A stretch of DNA of 64,000 bases, taken from Agelas oroides. Taxonomy: Eukaryota > Porifera > Demospongiae > Agelasida > Agelasidae. Below are positions 59,491 through 64,000 of the stretch, piece by piece (position 1 is the first letter of the stretch; each line of letters opens with the position of its first letter). The notes below the pieces were generated by a model. That model had not been told where the DNA came from and did no database searches. It saw only the letters and a list, made by a program, of their open reading frames with translations. The position numbers were made by a program, and so were the translations under genes. Location of the stretch: positions 992,001-1,056,000 of the forward strand of contig OX422204.1 in NCBI GenBank assembly GCA_949130485.1. Direction: 5' to 3'.

Positions 59491-60230
59491 TATGATCACC
59501 TTAAGTGAACACTGCAGGATTGGTGTGTACAAGAAACGGTGTCATAGTGTACAGTGTCCCCCCCCCCCCCAGCTGCTGTTGTCAGGTCCATGCATGACCC
59601 AACTGCCAGTTGCAGTACTATCAAGAGAATGCACGAGGGGACATAATTCGCTGGTGAATATGCGGGGGAGGATAGTGGGCTCACTGGTGAATAAATTATG
59701 TCCGGGGAGGACATTATTCACTCGAACAATGGCAGAATGGATAACTCTCAAGAAAGCCAGCCCAGCAGTTGAAAGGGTATTTCATTCAATACAGCTACCT
59801 CTTTCTGTCTACCTACATATCCATCCACCGGGTCTGGCTTTGCGAGGCTACCACTGGCCATGCTACATGCGGCTTGACATCTCAGCATACAAGCTTACCT
59901 CACCGTCTGTCCGTTAGCGCGATCGACTCTGAGTTATGTGAGGGTGGGGCTGCTGAAGACAACTACCACGTAGATGTTTACAGCTTCATAAGCTTAGGTA
60001 TGAGAATTGGGTGCTGATACGCTCATTCGTTGGGGAACTCCCCTTCGTTGCGGGGTTCATAGTTCATGGTTCATAGCTGCCCGGACCGGCCGCCCCTGGC
60101 TGCATGGTGGCGCGGCCAAGTTCGAATACAGACTCGATCACTCACTGTGAACCATGACGACTCTAAATGCTACTACTGGATTGTAGTCGACTGTGAATTC
60201 TATAATCAGCTGAGCTCAGTATTGATCGAT
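59491..60230. promoter_or_regulatory. Divergent region, beta-helix receptor / CARD protein, with kappaB-like site
   Basis: 740 bp between start codons. GGGGAACTCCCC (60032-60043) fits the GGGRNWYYCC NF-kappaB consensus and is a full palindrome, ~190 bp upstream of the CARD start codon. A direct repeat GGTTCATAG/AGTTCATGGTTCATAG follows (60054-60077). A second in-frame ATG at 60066 would extend the CARD protein by 55 residues. Confidence 0.5.
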
Positions 60231-61835
60231 ATGTCGGGGCATAACGATATTGCGAACGCATTGCGTGAGCACCGCAGTGAAATATCTTGCAGCCTCAATC
60301 CATCTCAACTCTGGTCTCATATGTGTGTCGCAGATTTAGTACAGCCAACCCAGTATGAAGATGTCAAGGACCTGTCTAGGAGTAGGCAGGTGGAATTTCT
60401 CCTCGATGTAGTTGAGAAGAAGGGTAAAGCCCGTGAAGGTGCCTATCTGGACTTTCTTCACTGTCTGGAGACTGCCAAGGAACACCTTGGTCATGCTTAC
60501 GCTGCCTCGCTACTAAGTGGGCGACCATTTGCTTCACAAACCGACATCAATACTTCCGCGATGTTGAAACAGAAAATACAGAAGAGTATGTCAGCTATGA
60601 TGAACATTAATACGCATGCCTTGGTACCTTTTCTGATACGAAACCATCTTCTGACTTCTGACGAAGTGGAGATCTTTTCGAATAAAACAACAACAGATCA
60701 AGAAAAGAATAACATTCTTTTTGGTCGGCTTGAAACGAAAGGACCCACTGCACACTTGCTCTTTGCAAGTTGTTTACAAGAAGAGAAGGATCACCCCACC
60801 CACCAGCAGTTGCTTTGTCTGATCTCTAGTGATGTCGATGATGATGAAGATGAGGTGGAAGAAGACAACGGAGTCAGGATTCTAAGAAAGCGCAAGGCTT
60901 TAGAGGATGTGGTTCTTCCTGCAGTCAAAGTAACAAGACGAGACCCAGGCCAAGTAAAAGCTCATGGTGCACTCACCTCACAGTTTTATTACGACAAAGT
61001 AAAGGAGATTCGTAGACTCCACTATTTTGCACAGTGGGAAGCGGTGGAGAAGATTGTAGATGAGTGCAGACAATCTGGTGACCAGGAACTTTACATTGCT
61101 GTCATGTTGAGGAACTGCTCAGGGTATGTCACTCGTAAGCAGACGGATATCGTCAAGAGTGCAGTTGCAAAAGCATACAGGCTGTTAGATGAGGTTGACA
61201 ATGACAATGGAGTAGTTCTTAGAAGCAGGTGTGAGTGGATGTTAGCCAAGATGTACCGTTACATGAACAACAGTGAGGAAGCACAGACACATGTCGAAAC
61301 TGCCTTGTCAATCCATTTTCGATATAATGTCCAGCCGGGTGAAGACACGGCCCTCAGTAACTACTGTCAAGCTTGCATCCTCTTGGAATCTATTGCCAAG
61401 AACTGGTGCCCTCGAGAAATAGATTATGCAAGAAAGTGTCTCAAGACAGCGACTGACCATGCTGTCCTTGGTGATTATGGACTGTACGTCTCTCACCATC
61501 ACATCCGTCTTGCACGGTTGTGCCTCCATTCTTCCCAACACCAGGCTGGCACTTGCACTGATCCAAGCTTACTTAAAGAAGCTGGAAATGCTCTGAAAGG
61601 AGTAGACGAGGATATTCTGGCCCCTAGAACAAGTTGCCTCTTCTACCTCACCAAGTCAGATCTCTACCGAAACATGAAGAGGAGTATTGAAGCTAAAAAG
61701 TATGCTGAAATGGCACACGAGATTGCTAAGAGCAACAGCTTCAAAACTGAACTCCACTCAGCCAAACAGAGGCTTCAAGTTCTTGAAATCACAGAACAAG
61801 ATTCGAATCCAGCTGAAACACTGCAGGTCGTCTAA
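60231..61835 (+). CDS. Tandem-CARD protein with helical-repeat tail
   Basis: Intronless, 534 residues from the ATG at 60231, chosen because the first domain begins at once. CARD-like domain 1 (about 5-100): ALREHRSEISCSLNPSQLWS, RSRQVEFLLDVVEKKGKA, YLDFLHCLETAKEHLGHAYA, close in pattern to CARD9/BCL10-type CARDs. CARD-like domain 2 (about 107-200): NTHALVPFLIRNHLLTSDEV, EKNNILFGRLETKGPTAH, weaker. An acidic linker (DVDDDEDEVEEDNG) and a basic RILRKRKALED follow. The C-terminal ~270 residues are all-helical TPR-like pairs (e.g. RCEWMLAKMYRYMNNSEEAQ). No nuclease, NACHT or protease motif is seen. CARD proteins assemble into signalling filaments in innate immunity and apoptosis; a role as adaptor is inference. 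It is head-to-head with the beta-helix receptor. Confidence 0.82.
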   Translation: MSGHNDIANALREHRSEISCSLNPSQLWSHMCVADLVQPTQYEDVKDLSRSRQVEFLLDVVEKKGKAREGAYLDFLHCLETAKEHLGHAYAASLLSGRPFASQTDINTSAMLKQKIQKSMSAMMNINTHALVPFLIRNHLLTSDEVEIFSNKTTTDQEKNNILFGRLETKGPTAHLLFASCLQEEKDHPTHQQLLCLISSDVDDDEDEVEEDNGVRILRKRKALEDVVLPAVKVTRRDPGQVKAHGALTSQFYYDKVKEIRRLHYFAQWEAVEKIVDECRQSGDQELYIAVMLRNCSGYVTRKQTDIVKSAVAKAYRLLDEVDNDNGVVLRSRCEWMLAKMYRYMNNSEEAQTHVETALSIHFRYNVQPGEDTALSNYCQACILLESIAKNWCPREIDYARKCLKTATDHAVLGDYGLYVSHHHIRLARLCLHSSQHQAGTCTDPSLLKEAGNALKGVDEDILAPRTSCLFYLTKSDLYRNMKRSIEAKKYAEMAHEIAKSNSFKTELHSAKQRLQVLEITEQDSNPAETLQVV

Positions 61836-62165
61836 AACACTATACCATGGAGCCAACTGTGCATGTAACAGCTCTCGATCCATTCTGGAAAACACCGCCC
61901 CCAGATAATTATTACTCTATGGCAGCCTCCACATTTCCACCTCCTGCCAATCCTCTTCACAAACAACACTTTGGGCCATTAATAAAGGTTTTGTAAACTA
62001 TGACAAGAGTTCAATCTGTAGACACAACATCCTGCTAGTGAACCTGGGTCATATCAAATGTGGAATCAGCTGTTTCAGCAATACAAAACAAAACTACAAA
62101 CTTGACTAATACTAGCAATCAAACTGCAGTAGTATTAGTAATCCATGTTTGATGGTCCAAGTTCA
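61836..62165. other. Intergenic, CARD protein and P450 tail-to-tail
   Basis: 330 bp. AATAAA at 61981-61986 is a good poly(A) signal for the CARD gene, 146 nt after its stop. No gene found. Confidence 0.6.
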
Positions 62166-64000
62166 CTATTCCCTGGCCCTCACGTAAAGAAGAATGTCCT
62201 CCTTGGGCTCGGTGACAAGCCCATGAACTTGCTCCACGTGTTGCCCCTCCACGGGAACAAAAACGAAACGATGAAGGAGAATGGAAACAAAGATGGTCAC
62301 CTCAAAGTAGGAGAACAGGTAGCCAGGGCACTTTCGAGGGCTGTTGGTGCCAAACGGACAGAAATCTGCACCCCTACGAGCATGGGGGTTGCCAGGAGCA
62401 AAGTGGTCTGGGTCAAACCTGTGCAGGAGGGAAGAGTATTGTATTATCTGTTTTAATGGCATATCTGTGAATGTGTGTGTCACGCACTTGTAAACATCTT
62501 CCCACTGTGTCTCATTCTTCAGGGACACTCCAAGGGCATGGATGATGGGAGTGTTAGCAGGCACGGTGTATCCATCCACCACTATGTCCTTATCAGAGTA
62601 GCGTGCAGCATATGGTCCCAACGTACTCATACGCAGGGTCTCATCCATTACCTGCCGCATGTAGCTGTGTGTGTGTGTGTGTGTTTTCATATTATGTCAC
62701 AATATAGCCTCGTCCCCAGGTTCTGATTTTTTGAACGGGCCTGGGGACGAGTCTAGTCAAAATACTGTGCATCTCATCAACACTAAAGGAGTTGCACTGA
62801 CGTGTTGGGGTTGAGAGCGTATTTCTTGAGTTTCTCCCCACACTCTCCTCCCACCTCTGCTTCCACCTCCTCCACTAGCTTCTCCTGCACTGCAGGATGC
62901 TTAGCAAGGTACCAGAACAGCCAGGTCATGAAATAGCCCGAGGTATGAAACCCCCCCACCATGAAGGCTAGACCATCAGAAATAATCTGGGGGAGGAGAC
63001 AAAGGTGAGTCGGTGACCCTGGGTTTTATGCACAAACAATGAAAACAACTCCAACACTGAAACTTGCAATTGCATGCTCTGCAAAAAGAAACAATTTCCC
63101 ACTTTCAACTAACCTGTTCTTCAGGCACTCCAGACTGTAGGAGGGCATCAATGAATGGCAGCTCTTCCGCACCTTTTCCCTCTCTTCTTGCCTGGACAAT
63201 CCTCAGGATTATGTCCTTTATACGCTGCAGGTTACGTTGGAATTCTGCCTCACGTTCACCGTCAGGTTCAGGGGGACCGTGGGCAATTCGCTCCTGGGGA
63301 GGGGGTAAGTGTGGAAGGAGACATAGCATCAACTTTGCTCTTAGTCACCTCCTCCTTCCTCTCTCTTCCCTCCATCCCCATCCTCCCTCTCCTTCCCTCT
63401 CTCTTCTTTTCATTCCTGTCCTCCCTCTCCCCCCTCACTCACTCTCCCCTCACCTCCATCTCCCTCCAACATTTGTGGTAGCAATCTGCCAATTTCTCCA
63501 CCTCCTCGGTTCCCTCAAACACATCCCCCAGGCAGGAGCGACAGATACCTCGGATCGTCATTGGGAACGCTTCCTTCACAATGTGCACCTTCTCATCAGC
63601 AGCAAAGCCCGACCAGCGATCCTCTGTCTCTTGAGCGATCTTCACAAAGTGAGGGAAATAAGACTGAAGGTCTTTCCCCTTCAGCGTGCTGTACAGCCAC
63701 TGTCTCCGCTGGAGCCAGTCCTCGTCATTGGCATACTGGATACTAGCCGGTCCAATCAGGGCCTCAAAACCTTTGAAGAGCTCCTCTGTTTGTGTGAGTG
63801 TGAGGTGGCACGCGTATTGAATTACTATGAAATGAAGACCACTTTCTTACTAACTCCCACCCCCCTTCTGAACTTGAATAAGAACACAACGATCAGTTCA
63901 GCCAGTAGACTAGTTTGGTTCCCAGACCCTTCCTACAGTATGTTGTCTGACCGATGATACAATCTTATGGGCACACCCCACACACCTGGTCTGTTGTACA
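62166..64000 (-). CDS. CYP20A1: Cytochrome P450, CYP20-like, C-terminal part (cut by window edge)
   Basis: Haem-thiolate mono-oxygenase family; CYP20A1 is an orphan P450 without a settled substrate. Exons visible: 63986..>64000, 63454..63785, 63114..63293, 62802..62986, 62488..62664, 62166..62418. About 380 C-terminal residues. The I-helix is GLAFMVGGFHTSGYFMTW, with His-Thr-Ser replacing the usual AGxDTT. The K-helix ExxR is MDETLRM; the Cys-ligand loop is FCPFGTNSPRKCPGYLFSYF, in which the F-x-x-G-x-x-x-R-x-C-P-G pattern is complete. C-terminal VEGQHVEQVHGLVTEPKEDI resembles the CYP20A1 end (VEGQ, LVTSSREEAW), hence the name; sequence identity beyond this was not computed. The N-terminal membrane anchor lies outside the window. 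Confidence 0.8.
62705..62755. mobile_element. 51-bp palindromic element (TAGCCT...GTCTA), P450 intron
   Basis: TAGCCTCGTCCCCAGG and CCTGGGGACGAGTCTA are inverted repeats with one mismatch, around a ~19-bp centre. Same size and ends as 36426-36476. Confidence 0.85.

Noticed and set aside
60066-60230. Upstream in-frame ATG for the CARD protein
   Set aside because: The extra 55 residues have no domain character and overlap the probable promoter; the CARD fold starts right after the 60231 ATG.

Overview
The window is nuclear DNA from an early-branching animal, most likely a sponge (Porifera). Every gene is eukaryotic and spliced, with GT-AG introns mostly 60-400 bp long. The set is metazoan: CKS1, RPL30, KRTCAP2, syntaxin, hnRNP K, ADPGK, a SWEET transporter, RPS6, DENND4, NDUFS7, ACSBG, ANAPC11 and a CYP20-like P450. 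Mixed in are architectures typical of sponge gene families: an LRR adhesion-type GPCR, a beta-helix multi-pass receptor and a tandem-CARD protein. The assignment to sponges is inference; no rRNA, tRNA or mitochondrial marker was seen.

Twenty-one genes lie in 64 kb, about one per 3 kb, and the strands almost strictly alternate (18 of 20 neighbouring pairs). Left to right: unknown gene at the edge (-), CKS1 (+), RPL30 (-), KRTCAP2 (+), LRR-GPCR (-), syntaxin (+), hnRNP K (-), ADPGK (+), LigB-like secreted protein (-), SWEET (+), coiled-coil protein (-), LRRC61-like (-), RPS6 (+), DENND4 (-), NDUFS7 (+), small unknown (-), ACSBG (-), ANAPC11 (+), beta-helix receptor (-), tandem-CARD protein (+), CYP20-like P450 (-, cut by the right edge). 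This gives nine head-to-head pairs whose start codons are about 100-740 bp apart, so shared bidirectional promoters are probably the rule. Candidate motifs include an identical 16-mer with an NRF1-like core in both ribosomal-protein promoters, a CRE cluster before NDUFS7, a CLEAR-like palindrome before the small unknown gene and a kappaB-like palindrome before the CARD gene.

Exon models were built by eye. Each complete model keeps reading frame across all junctions, starts with ATG and ends in a stop, so most boundaries should be right to the base, but none has been tested against RNA. Introns are loaded with tandem repeats: a 30-bp x about 66 array in the LigB-like gene, 26-bp and 56-bp arrays in ACSBG, and pyrimidine tracts. 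Several tandem duplications include a splice site. Small palindromic and inverted-repeat elements are scattered through introns and intergenic DNA.

The most unusual part is 55.4-61.9 kb. Two intronless genes sit back to back: a secreted/multi-pass beta-helix receptor of about 1,339 residues, and a protein with two CARD-like domains plus a helical-repeat tail. They may be a receptor and cytosolic adaptor pair under one promoter. Inside the receptor gene a 397-bp segment is inverted relative to the rest; reading it in the opposite orientation makes one continuous frame across both breakpoints.
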